Source: Bacteroidales bacterium | GTDB lineage: Bacteria > Bacteroidota > Bacteroidia > Bacteroidales > UBA932 | Assembly: GCA_017429475.1 (NCBI GenBank) | Contig: JAFROX010000007.1 | Span: 1-60,889 of the forward strand | Length of the DNA: 60,889 nt | Reading direction: 5' to 3' | In this document: positions 14,966-23,063 of the stretch, one piece after another | Layout of the letters: each line of letters starts with the position of its first letter | Numbering within the stretch: the stretch's first letter is position 1 | Program-made: the position numbers and the translations under genes | Notes under the pieces: model-generated | Databases searched by the model: none | Seen by the model: only the letters and a program-made list of their open reading frames with translations | What the model was told of the DNA's origin: nothing

Positions 14966-16591
14966 TTACTGAGCCATCAGCGTTTCGAGGACGGTGCGGC
15001 ACTCGCGGTCGGGATCGTTCTTGACCTCGCAGACATCGTTGAGCACCATAACTTCTCCGTTCTCTGCAGTGTATTTCGGCCAGGCCGGGAGAGATTTGCA
15101 GTTCGGGTCGCCCGTGCGCATAAATGCAAGCAGCGCGTCGGCCATCTTGTCTGACAGCGCCATAGGCCTCGGTCCGCCGCCGGTATGGGTGATCATCGTG
15201 TCTGTGTTGTGCAGCCAGAAGCAGATGTCCAGGCAGTGGAAGGCACGCATACGGCCGTCGAACAGAGGCGGCTGCCAGCCGAACCAGGCCATATATACCG
15301 GAGATTTCTGCTGAAGCTTGGTGTTGGCAGCGCGGATGACGTTGCTGCGGACTCCGGTCAGCAGCGCCCAGATTTCGATGGGACGGCAGTCAGGGAAGGT
15401 TTTGGCGTAGGCTTCGACTATCTGGCGGGTGTTGGCGCCGTAACGCGAGCTCAGCTGCTGCACTACGCCGTCCATCGTGATGTTTTCAAGCGAAGCGTCT
15501 GTGCGGTTGGGGTTGCTCTCCTGGAACACCGTGCAGTAGAGCATCGGGATGTCGGGAACGTTCGGGTCGTTGGGGTCGAAGAAGTTGAAAGGAAGGTCGA
15601 TGCCGTCGGAAACCGGGCTGAAGCCGGCACGCATTCCTGTCTCAGCTGCCATACGGCGGGAAGCGCGGTTCGCAAGGGCATAATATTCTTCCCAGGGCAT
15701 CTCCTGCAGTTTGTCGATCTGCGAGGCCTTGAGCCCTGCTTCCTTGAGGATGTATTCACCGAGTTTTTCGGCAGAAGCCTTGTCAGCGCCGCGGACAGAG
15801 TTGCCTGAGAGGGCTACGCCTTTGTGCACAAGACCCTTGGCTGCGGGCATTGCAGCTATGATGCTGACTTTGGAGCCGCCGCCAGACTGGCCGATGACGG
15901 TCACGTTGCCCGGGTCGCCGCCGAAGTTGGCGATATTGTCGTGTATCCACTGCAGTGCGGCCACGATGTCCAGCATTCCGACATTGCCAGAGTGTTTGTA
16001 TTTCTCACCGCCGACGGCAGCGAAATCAGAGAAGCCGAAGGCGTTCAGACGGTGGTTGACAGAGCAGAAGACGATGTCGCCATAGCGAGAAAGGTTCTCT
16101 CCGCCATATCCGTCCTGCTCGATGGCGTTGCCGCTGGAGAATCCACCTCCGTGAAGCCAGACGATCACCGGCCTCTTGCCGGCGTCGAGATTGGGAGTCC
16201 AGACGTTCAGGCGGAGGCAGTCTTCACCGATGAGGTCGTAGTTCCAGTTGTCTACGAGATATGCGGCAGATTCGGGCTCACGGGGATAGCCGACCACCTG
16301 GGGCGCAGACTCGGCGTAGTTGTAGGCGTTGCGGATGCCGTCCCAGGGCTCTGGTTTCTGGGGAGGCATGAAGCGGTTCTTACCGCTGGTAGGGGCACCG
16401 TAGGGAATGCCTTTGAACTGATAGATACCGTCGAGGATATATCCCCGGACTTTGCCGTATTGGGTCTGTGCGACAGCAATGTCGTCGCCGATGAACAGTC
16501 GCTGGCCGTCATTCGCCGCCCCCTTTTGTGAGGGAGAGCCGCAGGCTGCAGCAGCAAGCACGACGGCTGCAAGAAGCAGAATCTTTTTCAT
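14966..16591 (-). CDS. Lipoprotein type B carboxylesterase
   Basis: 541 residues. Signal peptide with lipobox AAAC (Cys at 18). The carboxylesterase/cholinesterase family pattern is visible: FKGIPYGAP, EDCLRLNVWTP, the oxyanion strand VIVWLHGGGFSSGN, the nucleophile elbow GQSGGGSK (a Gln replaces the usual Glu of GESAG), and a late His in FHCLDICFWLHN. It hydrolyses esters of unknown kind; with GH27 next door it may remove acyl groups from glycans. Confidence 0.88.
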   Translation of the reverse strand: MKKILLLAAVVLAAAACGSPSQKGAANDGQRLFIGDDIAVAQTQYGKVRGYILDGIYQFKGIPYGAPTSGKNRFMPPQKPEPWDGIRNAYNYAESAPQVVGYPREPESAAYLVDNWNYDLIGEDCLRLNVWTPNLDAGKRPVIVWLHGGGFSSGNAIEQDGYGGENLSRYGDIVFCSVNHRLNAFGFSDFAAVGGEKYKHSGNVGMLDIVAALQWIHDNIANFGGDPGNVTVIGQSGGGSKVSIIAAMPAAKGLVHKGVALSGNSVRGADKASAEKLGEYILKEAGLKASQIDKLQEMPWEEYYALANRASRRMAAETGMRAGFSPVSDGIDLPFNFFDPNDPNVPDIPMLYCTVFQESNPNRTDASLENITMDGVVQQLSSRYGANTRQIVEAYAKTFPDCRPIEIWALLTGVRSNVIRAANTKLQQKSPVYMAWFGWQPPLFDGRMRAFHCLDICFWLHNTDTMITHTGGGPRPMALSDKMADALLAFMRTGDPNCKSLPAWPKYTAENGEVMVLNDVCEVKNDPDRECRTVLETLMAQ

Positions 16592-16722
16592 ATCGTATAG
16601 TTTAAGTTTATGATAGAATAACCGTTCCGAAGGAAGTATCAGTAAATTTAATGAAAAGTGATATTCTTTCTACATTCGTTAAGATGTAATTATGAATTAA
16701 TACAAGTAAATTTGCAGCGGGT

Positions 16723-17244
16723 ATGAAAAGAATACTGACACTTATCCTCATTAGTATTTCTGCGGCGATGGCGACATCCTGCAGTAAGGATTTGTTTACG
16801 CCGGACGGTTTTCTCATCGACAAGTCGTTGGTTGCCAAAACCACGATACAGCCAAAAGGCTCGATCCAATCAGGTCAGGAAGAGTTTAAGACCACAATTG
16901 TTGATTTCAGCGACGGAACCGTCCAGCGGACCTCCGAGGTGGAAGGGCAGTCATTGCTTATGGCGCACAGTACGGGCATAATGGTTTACGATGCCTTCTG
17001 GCTCAGCGCGTATTTCGACTGCATCGACAATATGAAAGACGGAGATGTTCTGAAACCTTCCACTTGCTGTTTCTCATTGATCTTATCTAGTTCCAGCAGT
17101 ACCTGGGCCTTCTCTTATGCCGGAAAGATAACCCTGGCCGCAAAGGGTGACGACTATGTCGTATTTTACTTCGACAAAGTCACATTCAAGACAGACTGCT
17201 ATGAATATGTAATGGACGGGTATCTCCGCTGCGAACTTAATTGA
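16723..17244 (+). CDS. Hypothetical lipoprotein
   Basis: 173 residues. MKRILTLILISISAAMATSC is a lipoprotein signal (Cys at 20), followed by SKDLFTPDG. The mature domain is beta-rich with alternating polar and aromatic residues (DYVVFYFDKVTFKTDCYEYVMDG). I do not recognise the family. It is a lone gene between the divergent esterase and the Dcu transporter; the 170 bases before the transporter hold no other gene. Confidence 0.6.
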   Translation: MKRILTLILISISAAMATSCSKDLFTPDGFLIDKSLVAKTTIQPKGSIQSGQEEFKTTIVDFSDGTVQRTSEVEGQSLLMAHSTGIMVYDAFWLSAYFDCIDNMKDGDVLKPSTCCFSLILSSSSSTWAFSYAGKITLAAKGDDYVVFYFDKVTFKTDCYEYVMDGYLRCELN

Positions 17245-17415
17245 ATTGGCTGCTGCTATCTTCGCAAGTCTGTGGAACGTCTTCTTCATGTGCGCGTGTG
17301 CGTGCAAACCGAAAAAATACGAAATTTCTTGTAGCGAGGAAAACAATCGAAGGCGATACGGGCAATTGCATAATAAAGATATTCTTCTTATATTGAAGAA
17401 AATTACGCACATACC

Positions 17416-18792
17416 ATGACTTTTATCATGATTATTGAGCTGCTGATTGTTCTGGCAGCACTATACGTAGGATCCCGCTACGGATCCCTGGCACTCGGCG
17501 CCATCTCCGGCATCGGCTTGGCAATCCTGGTTTTCGGCTTCGGTCTCAAGCCCGGCACTCCGCCCACCGACGTTATCTACATAATCATCGCAGCCGTTAC
17601 CTGCGCTGGCACCCTGCAGGCTTCAGGCGGCATGGACTGGATGATTCAGATAGCAGAAAAGATGCTGCGCAAGCATCCTGACCACATCACGTTCCTCGGC
17701 CCGCTGGTGACATTCTTCCTCACCGTGCTGGTGGGAACCGGCCACGTGGTATATACCGTGATGCCGATTATCTGCGATATCTCCCTCAAGAAAAATATCC
17801 GTCCCGAACGGCCTTGCGGCGTGTCCTCCATCGCATCGCAGGTGGGTATCACATGCTCGCCCATCGCAGCGGCGGTCGTGGCGTTCGTGACCATCTCCAA
17901 TGCCAATGGATATATGGTCACCATACCGCAGGTGCTGATGGTCACCATCCCGGCTTGCCTCTGCGGCCTGATGTGCGCTGCCGCCGCTTCCTTCAAGCGG
18001 GGCAAAGATCTTGACAAGGATCACGAATTCCTCAGCCGTAAAGCCGATGCCGAACAGTACCAATACATGTACGGCAATACAGCCACAACCCTTAATAAGG
18101 TTATCACCAAAGAGGCGAAGGCTTCTGTGTTCGTGTTCCTGGGTTCGCTGCTGGTCATCGTCGGCTTTGCCTTCTGCCAGATGTTCCACACTGCTGGCGG
18201 ACAGACAGTGGCCGAGGCGATTTCGCTGCCCAAGATGAACATCTGCATCCAGATCATCATGTTGATGGCTGCCGCATGCAACATTATGTTCTGCAAGGCC
18301 TCTCCCAAGAAAGCAGTGTCCGGCGCTGTTTGGCAGAGCGGAATGGTGGCTGTTGTCGCCATCTATGGCATCGCGTGGCTGGCCGATACGTATTTCGGCA
18401 ATTACATGGATCAGATGAAGGAGATGCTCTCCGGCCTGGTCTCCAATTATCCCTGGGCCATAGCCTTCGTGTTTTTTGTAGTGTCGGTGCTTATCAATTC
18501 ACAGGGCGCGGTTGTGGTGGCCATGCTGCCGCTGGCCTATGAACTTGGCATCGCCGGACCGGTACTGCTGGGCGTTCTTCCCAGCGTATACGGGTATTTC
18601 TTCATTCCCAACTACCCTTCAGACATCGCCACGGTCAACTTTGACCGCAGCGGCACGACTGTCATCGGAAAATACCTGCTCAACCACAGTTTCATGATGC
18701 CGGGCCTGATTTGCGTCGGTGTATCCACCATCATTGGTTACCTGCTGACCAATGTAGTGTTTGCCGGCTATTTCGCAAGTTTCATTCGCTGA
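17416..18792 (+). CDS. Anaerobic C4-dicarboxylate transporter, Dcu family
   Basis: 458 residues with about ten to twelve hydrophobic helices. Family hallmarks: LLIVLAALYVGSRYGSLALG at the start, ASGGMDWMIQIAEK, LTVLVGTGHVVYTVMPIICD, RPERPCGVSSIASQVGITCSP (split here by context), and a final GRSGTT-like segment (FDRSGTTVIGKYLLNHSF). DcuA/DcuB proteins exchange fumarate, malate or aspartate for succinate in anaerobic metabolism. Which of DcuA or DcuB cannot be told. It is convergent with an outer-membrane porin gene, six bases apart. Confidence 0.92.
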   Translation: MTFIMIIELLIVLAALYVGSRYGSLALGAISGIGLAILVFGFGLKPGTPPTDVIYIIIAAVTCAGTLQASGGMDWMIQIAEKMLRKHPDHITFLGPLVTFFLTVLVGTGHVVYTVMPIICDISLKKNIRPERPCGVSSIASQVGITCSPIAAAVVAFVTISNANGYMVTIPQVLMVTIPACLCGLMCAAAASFKRGKDLDKDHEFLSRKADAEQYQYMYGNTATTLNKVITKEAKASVFVFLGSLLVIVGFAFCQMFHTAGGQTVAEAISLPKMNICIQIIMLMAAACNIMFCKASPKKAVSGAVWQSGMVAVVAIYGIAWLADTYFGNYMDQMKEMLSGLVSNYPWAIAFVFFVVSVLINSQGAVVVAMLPLAYELGIAGPVLLGVLPSVYGYFFIPNYPSDIATVNFDRSGTTVIGKYLLNHSFMMPGLICVGVSTIIGYLLTNVVFAGYFASFIR

Positions 18793-18798
18793 GTTATA

Positions 18799-19884
18799 TC
18801 AGAAACGCACGTAATACTCGAACCAGATTTCGTTGAACTTCTGGCCGGTGGGCTTGTTGTCGTTGTAGCGGTATTCAAGCTGGAACATCAGGTTCTTGTG
18901 GAGGCGGAACTGGGGAGCGATGGAATAGATGACGGATTGACTGTCCGTAGTGGCGTTGTCACGATACGCGTCATATTTGAGGAATACCTTAAACCAGTCG
19001 ACCACGGGCACACCGACAGTTGCATAGTATGCATCTGCGATACCGGAATCGGTTGCAGTTGGATATAACTTGCCGGTCGACGGGTCGATTGAAGAAGCCT
19101 TATATCCCTTTGAGTGGACATATTCGGCCCTGGCAGACCAGTTGTTGTGTTCGTACTTTGCGCCGAAGGCATAACGCTTGCGGTCGACCGTTACCTTGCC
19201 GTCCGACCAGTCACCATCCCATGCAAAAGCGCCTATATAGAGATCTTTTATCGGTTGAATCTGGATTGTTCCGATAATGTCTTTCCTGGCATTATTGTCG
19301 GCCCTGTTGATACCGTTACCGTTATATAAGCCCAGCTGGTAGTGGATAAGCCTATGCTGGTCCTCTCCTACAGGGAACAGGTCTCCTTGTATTTGAATGC
19401 CCAAGTCACGCCCTCCCATGGAAACCTCTCCGCAGCGGTCCCCCATTCCGGCCAACTTCTTGATGGCCTGGGAGTAATCACCGACGCCCACGTCCCAGGG
19501 ATTCATGGGGTTCTCAAAGGTGAAGGCACGCTTGAATTCACCCATCTTGATGCTGAATTCCTTGTATCTGGCCCATTCCAGATAAAAATCCTTGACGTGC
19601 GGGGTACCGTTGATTTCAAACTGAATACGATAGTTGAAATCGCGCAGGACGGTTCCGTCGACATAAGTACGGATAAGCCGTACGCCCAGGCCCGGGCCGT
19701 TGTTTGCGCCTTCTTGGCTTGAATACTTGTATGACCCGATGATAAAGGCACCGAATTTAGGCTTGCTCGCAAAATCCGTCAACTTATAGCCATATTGGGG
19801 AGAAAAATCCTCTTCCTCTTGGGCGAATGCGGTGAATGACAGCAACAAAGAGCCAATCAATAATAAAAATCTCTTCATCTTCAT
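18799..19884 (-). CDS. OprP/OprO-like outer-membrane porin
   Basis: 361 residues with a cleavable signal peptide ([20 protein letters not shown]). The mature protein is a run of amphipathic beta strands ([39 protein letters not shown]) ending with the outer-membrane C-terminal aromatic pattern FEYYVRF. The [15 protein letters not shown] segment is typical of the phosphate-selective porin O/P family of Bacteroidota. The substrate is uncertain; the neighbouring Dcu transporter suggests a role with anions such as dicarboxylates. A -7 element TATATTTG lies at 19924-19931 (minus). Confidence 0.85.
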   Translation of the reverse strand: MKMKRFLLLIGSLLLSFTAFAQEEEDFSPQYGYKLTDFASKPKFGAFIIGSYKYSSQEGANNGPGLGVRLIRTYVDGTVLRDFNYRIQFEINGTPHVKDFYLEWARYKEFSIKMGEFKRAFTFENPMNPWDVGVGDYSQAIKKLAGMGDRCGEVSMGGRDLGIQIQGDLFPVGEDQHRLIHYQLGLYNGNGINRADNNARKDIIGTIQIQPIKDLYIGAFAWDGDWSDGKVTVDRKRYAFGAKYEHNNWSARAEYVHSKGYKASSIDPSTGKLYPTATDSGIADAYYATVGVPVVDWFKVFLKYDAYRDNATTDSQSVIYSIAPQFRLHKNLMFQLEYRYNDNKPTGQKFNEIWFEYYVRF

Positions 19885-19957
19885 TGGAAATAGTATAAGT
19901 GGCAGACAATCAATATACCATTACAAATATACGATATTCAGATTGTTTCACCATAGG

Positions 19958-20211
19958 TCAGGGAAATGGTCTCACTATTTGCCTCATTCCCCGGGGGTTT
20001 ACCGTTTCCTCAACGAGGAAGGGACGGTGATTTATGTGGGAAAGGCGAAGGACCTCAAGCGCCGCATGTCGCAGTATTTCCGGCCGCCTGAGTCGCTGGA
20101 CCGCAAGACCCGCGCCATGGTGAGCAAGATTGCCGACCTGATGCACACCGTCGTGGCTTTCGAGGAGGATGCATTCCTGCTTGAAAAAACCTCATAATCG
20201 AGGCTGCGTAA
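19958..20211 (+). pseudogene. uvrC: uvrC N-terminal remnant, truncated and frameshifted
   Basis: The translation [32 protein letters not shown] is the GIY-YIG nuclease start of excinuclease subunit UvrC. Homology ends after about 80 codons at EEDAFLLEK. There a run of six A (20184-20189) appears to have lost one base: adding one A restores the expected EKNLI before the sequence diverges. No usable ATG precedes the domain in close proximity, and the remaining 500 or so codons are absent; the sigma-factor gene starts 50 bases on. This looks like a leftover copy; a complete uvrC is expected elsewhere. Confidence 0.8.
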
Positions 20212-20229
20212 AATTTTCTTAAATTTTAT

Positions 20230-20259
20230 GCAGTATTTCCGACATCTTGTCGTTATATA
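20230..20259 (+). promoter_or_regulatory. ECF-type promoter motif, copy A (sigma gene)
   Basis: GCAGTATTT (20230-20238), 12-base spacer, CGTTATATA (20251-20259). The same pair precedes two more genes in this locus and differs from the housekeeping TTTG/TAnnTTTG type. The ATG of the sigma gene begins five bases after the -10-like part, so the transcript may be nearly leaderless. Confidence 0.65.
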
Positions 20260-20263
20260 ATAA

Positions 20264-20812
20264 ATGACCGAGCAAGAACTGGCCAGCAGATGTGCGCGTG
20301 GCGATGATGCTGCACGCAAGGAACTGTATATGACATACAGTCCCCGCCTGCTTTCGCTTTGCCGGCGCTATGCAGACAATGCTGCCGAGGCCGAAGATAT
20401 GATGCAGGACGCCTTCATCAAAATCTTCAGCGTCATAGGAAGGTTTGTGTGGACCCGCCCGGGGTCTCTCTATTCCTGGATGGCCAGGGTGGCACTCAAT
20501 CAGGCTTTTGACTCAGCAAGGAAACGGCGCAGGCTGGCCCGCGAGATGATGGATATAGAAGTTCTGCCCGATGTCCCGTCAGATGAACCGGATTATGACG
20601 AGGCAGCTGCCGTTCCTATCGATGAACTGCAGAAGATGATCGCCGCTTTGCCTGAAGGCTGCCAGACCATTTTCAAACTCTATTGCATTGATGGCTTGTC
20701 ACACAAGGAGATCGCATCCTTGCTCGATATTAAAGAGAAAAGTTCTTCCTCTGGCCTGGCAAGGGCACGAGCCTTACTTGCACGGGCCATTCGTAAATAT
20801 CTTGATAAATAA
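20264..20812 (+). CDS. ECF-family RNA polymerase sigma factor
   Basis: 182 residues with sigma region 2 (YADNAAEAEDMMQDAFIKIF at about 44-63) and region 4 (LPEGCQTIFKLYCIDGLSHKEIASLLDI at about 131-158, shown here only by its ends LPEGCQTIF and IASLLDI), and no regions 1 or 3. This is the minimal extracytoplasmic-function form. It is followed after 44 bases by a membrane anti-sigma candidate and by lipoprotein genes, and promoter copies A, B and C in the locus suggest autoregulation. The signal it responds to is unknown. Confidence 0.92.
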   Translation: MTEQELASRCARGDDAARKELYMTYSPRLLSLCRRYADNAAEAEDMMQDAFIKIFSVIGRFVWTRPGSLYSWMARVALNQAFDSARKRRRLAREMMDIEVLPDVPSDEPDYDEAAAVPIDELQKMIAALPEGCQTIFKLYCIDGLSHKEIASLLDIKEKSSSSGLARARALLARAIRKYLDK

Positions 20813-20840
20813 GCAGTATTTTAATAATTTGACGTTATAA
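20813..20840 (+). promoter_or_regulatory. ECF-type promoter motif, copy C (anti-sigma gene)
   Basis: GCAGTATTT (20813-20821), 11-base spacer, CGTTATAA (20833-20840), 16 bases before the anti-sigma ATG. It starts at the stop codon of the sigma gene. The spacer is one base shorter than in copies A and B. Confidence 0.5.
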
Positions 20841-20856
20841 ATATGTAAGTAATGCA

Positions 20857-22095
20857 ATGGAACTAAAACCTAATAAAGACTGGACCGATGCCATCCGGGA
20901 GAAATATCTCTCGGAACTTCCCGAAAGTACACCTGCCGTCGGGTGGGAGGCAATAGGACGTCGCCTGCACCGCAGAACTGTGCTTCGCCGCAGCGCAGTA
21001 GCCGCAGCCATCCTGTTGCCTTTCACTGCGCTGCTCATCTGGAGTCCCTGGCACAACGCAGTCCCTGCACTGGAAAGCCCTGTCGCAATTGCAGAAGAGG
21101 CCCCCTCAGTTCCGGATGCTGATGAGGAACCAACTGTTGCCCCCGATTCAACGGCAATCCGTAATGCGCTCCAGCAAGCAGAAAAGCCTGTGTTCATCGC
21201 TCAGCCAGAGCAGTCCCCAGTTGCTGACGATCTGTCCCTTGAGCAGCAACTACCCTCCGCTCCTTCTGCCGATACTGAAACCGCAATCCCTGACTCTTCT
21301 GCCACAAACACTCAGGGCCCCTCAGAGCAACCCGCACCTCGCCAGATCCGGGAACTCGTGCCGGATGACCTTCTGGCCTTTGCCGAGCCTGAGCCCAGGC
21401 AGCGCCTGAAAGTTTCTGTCGGCTTGAGTGCCGGAACCGTGGCTGGGCAGCGTGATATGAGGCTCAACACAATGTCTGCACCATATTTTGCTAAACTTGC
21501 CTACATGAACTATGGACCATCCATTCAAACGGCAGGCAAGATCAGTCTCTCAAATATAGACAGACAGTATTACAGTTATTTGCAGACTAAGTCGGCGAGC
21601 AATGTCTTCATGCCGAACCCTTCAACACCATCCGATGTGCAGTACAGGCACGACCTCCCCCTCACATTCGGCTTGTTGGCAAAAGTCGGTCTGCTTCCCT
21701 GGCTGGGTGTCGAGAGCGGTGTGGAATATACATACCTGCACTCGGTCGCCGATTCGTATACCGGCACCTTGGACCAGCGGCTCCATTTTATCGGCGTTCC
21801 TGTCAGGCTCGATGCCAGAATCTGGTCAAACTCTTCTTTTGAACTCTATGCTGCGCTTGGAGGCAAAGCTGAAAAGTGCGTCTCGGCAATCCTGGGACAG
21901 ATACAATGTGACGAACCCAGGCTTCAATGGGCAGCAGAATTGGCCAGTAGGGTACGATACAATGTCTGGGACAATGTAAGTGTTTATATTCAGCCAGAGT
22001 TATCCTGGTATTTTACGCAGACGGACCTTCTAACCTACCGCACCGATCATCCGCTGTGTTTCTCAGTGAACGTCGGATTTGGCTTTGATTTGTAA
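20857..22095 (+). CDS. Dual-membrane anti-sigma factor with outer-membrane barrel
   Basis: 412 residues. Residues 1-45 are a charged cytoplasmic segment (NKDWTDAIREKYLSELPE, VGWEAIGRRLHRR) like a short anti-sigma domain. About 46-62 is one membrane helix (SAVAAAILLPFTALLIW). About 65-182 is a Pro/Glu/Ala/Ser-rich, probably disordered linker. From about 184 to 412 is an outer-membrane beta-barrel (RLKVSVGLSAGTVAG, LGVESGVEYTYLHS, end FSVNVGFGFDL). This matches the Dma family of dual membrane-spanning anti-sigma factors described in Bacteroides thetaiotaomicron, where the founding member controls outer-membrane vesiculation. It probably binds the preceding sigma factor and passes an outer-membrane signal to it; that pairing is inference. 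Confidence 0.88.
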   Translation: MELKPNKDWTDAIREKYLSELPESTPAVGWEAIGRRLHRRTVLRRSAVAAAILLPFTALLIWSPWHNAVPALESPVAIAEEAPSVPDADEEPTVAPDSTAIRNALQQAEKPVFIAQPEQSPVADDLSLEQQLPSAPSADTETAIPDSSATNTQGPSEQPAPRQIRELVPDDLLAFAEPEPRQRLKVSVGLSAGTVAGQRDMRLNTMSAPYFAKLAYMNYGPSIQTAGKISLSNIDRQYYSYLQTKSASNVFMPNPSTPSDVQYRHDLPLTFGLLAKVGLLPWLGVESGVEYTYLHSVADSYTGTLDQRLHFIGVPVRLDARIWSNSSFELYAALGGKAEKCVSAILGQIQCDEPRLQWAAELASRVRYNVWDNVSVYIQPELSWYFTQTDLLTYRTDHPLCFSVNVGFGFDL

Positions 22096-22100
22096 GGAGT

Positions 22101-22760
22101 ATGAAAGTTGTAAGATATATGATATGTTTTGCTCTTGCTGCGTTCCTGCTGTCAAGTTGCACATCTGAGCTTAAGGAGCATGATCCAGGCCCGCAGATTC
22201 CCGGCTTGGATGTCTACCGCATCAACATCAGTTTCAAGGATGCTGCAGGCCGTGATTTGCTGGAACAGTTTGCTTACTACAGATCTGACCCGACCAATCC
22301 GAAATACCTGGGAGAAGTGGATCCCGAAAAATATAATCTCAGAATAGTGTCCTCATACCATTATTCATATGAATACTATAATTTCACTATGGCGAAATTC
22401 GATGAACTTCACAGCTGGATGCGTACAGACAAGAATGGAGTATATCCCAACAGGGGAACCTGGTACTTCTCAAACGATTTCGTCATTAAGACAAAGAATA
22501 ATGGGGCTCCGTACAGTCCATTGAGATACCAAATCAATTGTCTGGATCTATTTGGAGCAAATTATCATGAAATCGTCACCTGGTGGGAAGAAGGAACAGT
22601 AGATAAGGAAACAGGTCAACACTTCCCCAAATGTGTAAAAGCCACTTTTAACGGTAAAGAAGTAAAAGTGGTACAAGGCATCACCTTCAACGAGAAGGCT
22701 GAACCCTATTATGTAGGATACTTCCTGGACATAGTTATTTCCGGGTCATTATATCGATGA
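22101..22760 (+). CDS. Lipoprotein of the ECF locus (paralog 1)
   Basis: 219 residues. Lipobox LSSC (Cys at 20). It starts five bases after the anti-sigma stop, so it is cotranscribed. It shares a series of blocks with the gene at 23064-23924: YRINISFKDAAGRD (there YRIAFNFKDADGNE), LGEVDPEKYNL (WGEINPDKYKL), RGTWYFSNDF, RYQINCLDLFGANYHEIVTWW (shown in part) and VKATFNGKEVKVVQGITF. The family is not one I recognise. Its place behind the anti-sigma suggests a target or effector at the outer membrane. Confidence 0.75.
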   Translation: MKVVRYMICFALAAFLLSSCTSELKEHDPGPQIPGLDVYRINISFKDAAGRDLLEQFAYYRSDPTNPKYLGEVDPEKYNLRIVSSYHYSYEYYNFTMAKFDELHSWMRTDKNGVYPNRGTWYFSNDFVIKTKNNGAPYSPLRYQINCLDLFGANYHEIVTWWEEGTVDKETGQHFPKCVKATFNGKEVKVVQGITFNEKAEPYYVGYFLDIVISGSLYR

Positions 22761-22769
22761 ATTTTAATT

Positions 22770-23000
22770 ATGAAGACTCTTATTCGGCGTTATTTCTGTC
22801 TGGTGCTGGTTTTATTGCTTGTCTGGGGCTGTTCTGAAAAGTGGAATGGTGTCGATCCCAACGCCGTCGGAGATTTTGAAATCAAAGGCTTGACTCTTGA
22901 CAATTTCCCTTTCAAGGCAGATCTACAAGTGGCTCTCTACCCCCAGGGCAAAGGATATCATCGACGAGAGCGGATATATATCCATAAGGTAATTTTATGA
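22770..23000 (+). CDS. Short lipoprotein, possibly truncated family member
   Basis: 76 residues. MKTLIRRYFCLVLVLLLVWGC is a lipoprotein signal (Cys at 21) and the N-terminus MKTLI is shared with the next lipoprotein gene. The mature part is only about 55 residues (SEKWNGVDPNAVGDFEIKG, then a basic tail) and lacks the conserved blocks of its neighbours. It may be a truncated copy or a genuine small lipoprotein. It lies nine bases after the previous gene and ends just before promoter copy B. Confidence 0.55.
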   Translation: MKTLIRRYFCLVLVLLLVWGCSEKWNGVDPNAVGDFEIKGLTLDNFPFKADLQVALYPQGKGYHRRERIYIHKVIL

Positions 23001-23008
23001 TTTTTGAT

Positions 23009-23038
23009 GCAGTATTTCGCAAATCGATGCGTTATATA
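23009..23038 (+). promoter_or_regulatory. ECF-type promoter motif, copy B (lipoprotein gene)
   Basis: GCAGTATTT (23009-23017), 12-base spacer, CGTTATATA (23030-23038), identical in both boxes and spacing to copy A before the sigma gene. It lies 25 bases upstream of the lipoprotein ATG at 23064. Confidence 0.7.
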
Positions 23039-23063
23039 GGTAGAATCATTATTAAACATCGCT

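Noticed and set aside
14127-15002. 291-codon minus-strand open frame opposite the GH27 gene
   Set aside because: Antisense of a gene with an intact GH27 catalytic site and lipoprotein signal.
20068-20080. A further GCAGTATTTCCG inside the uvrC remnant as a fourth ECF promoter
   Set aside because: It encodes the conserved SQYF of UvrC, and no CGTTATA box follows at the required distance.
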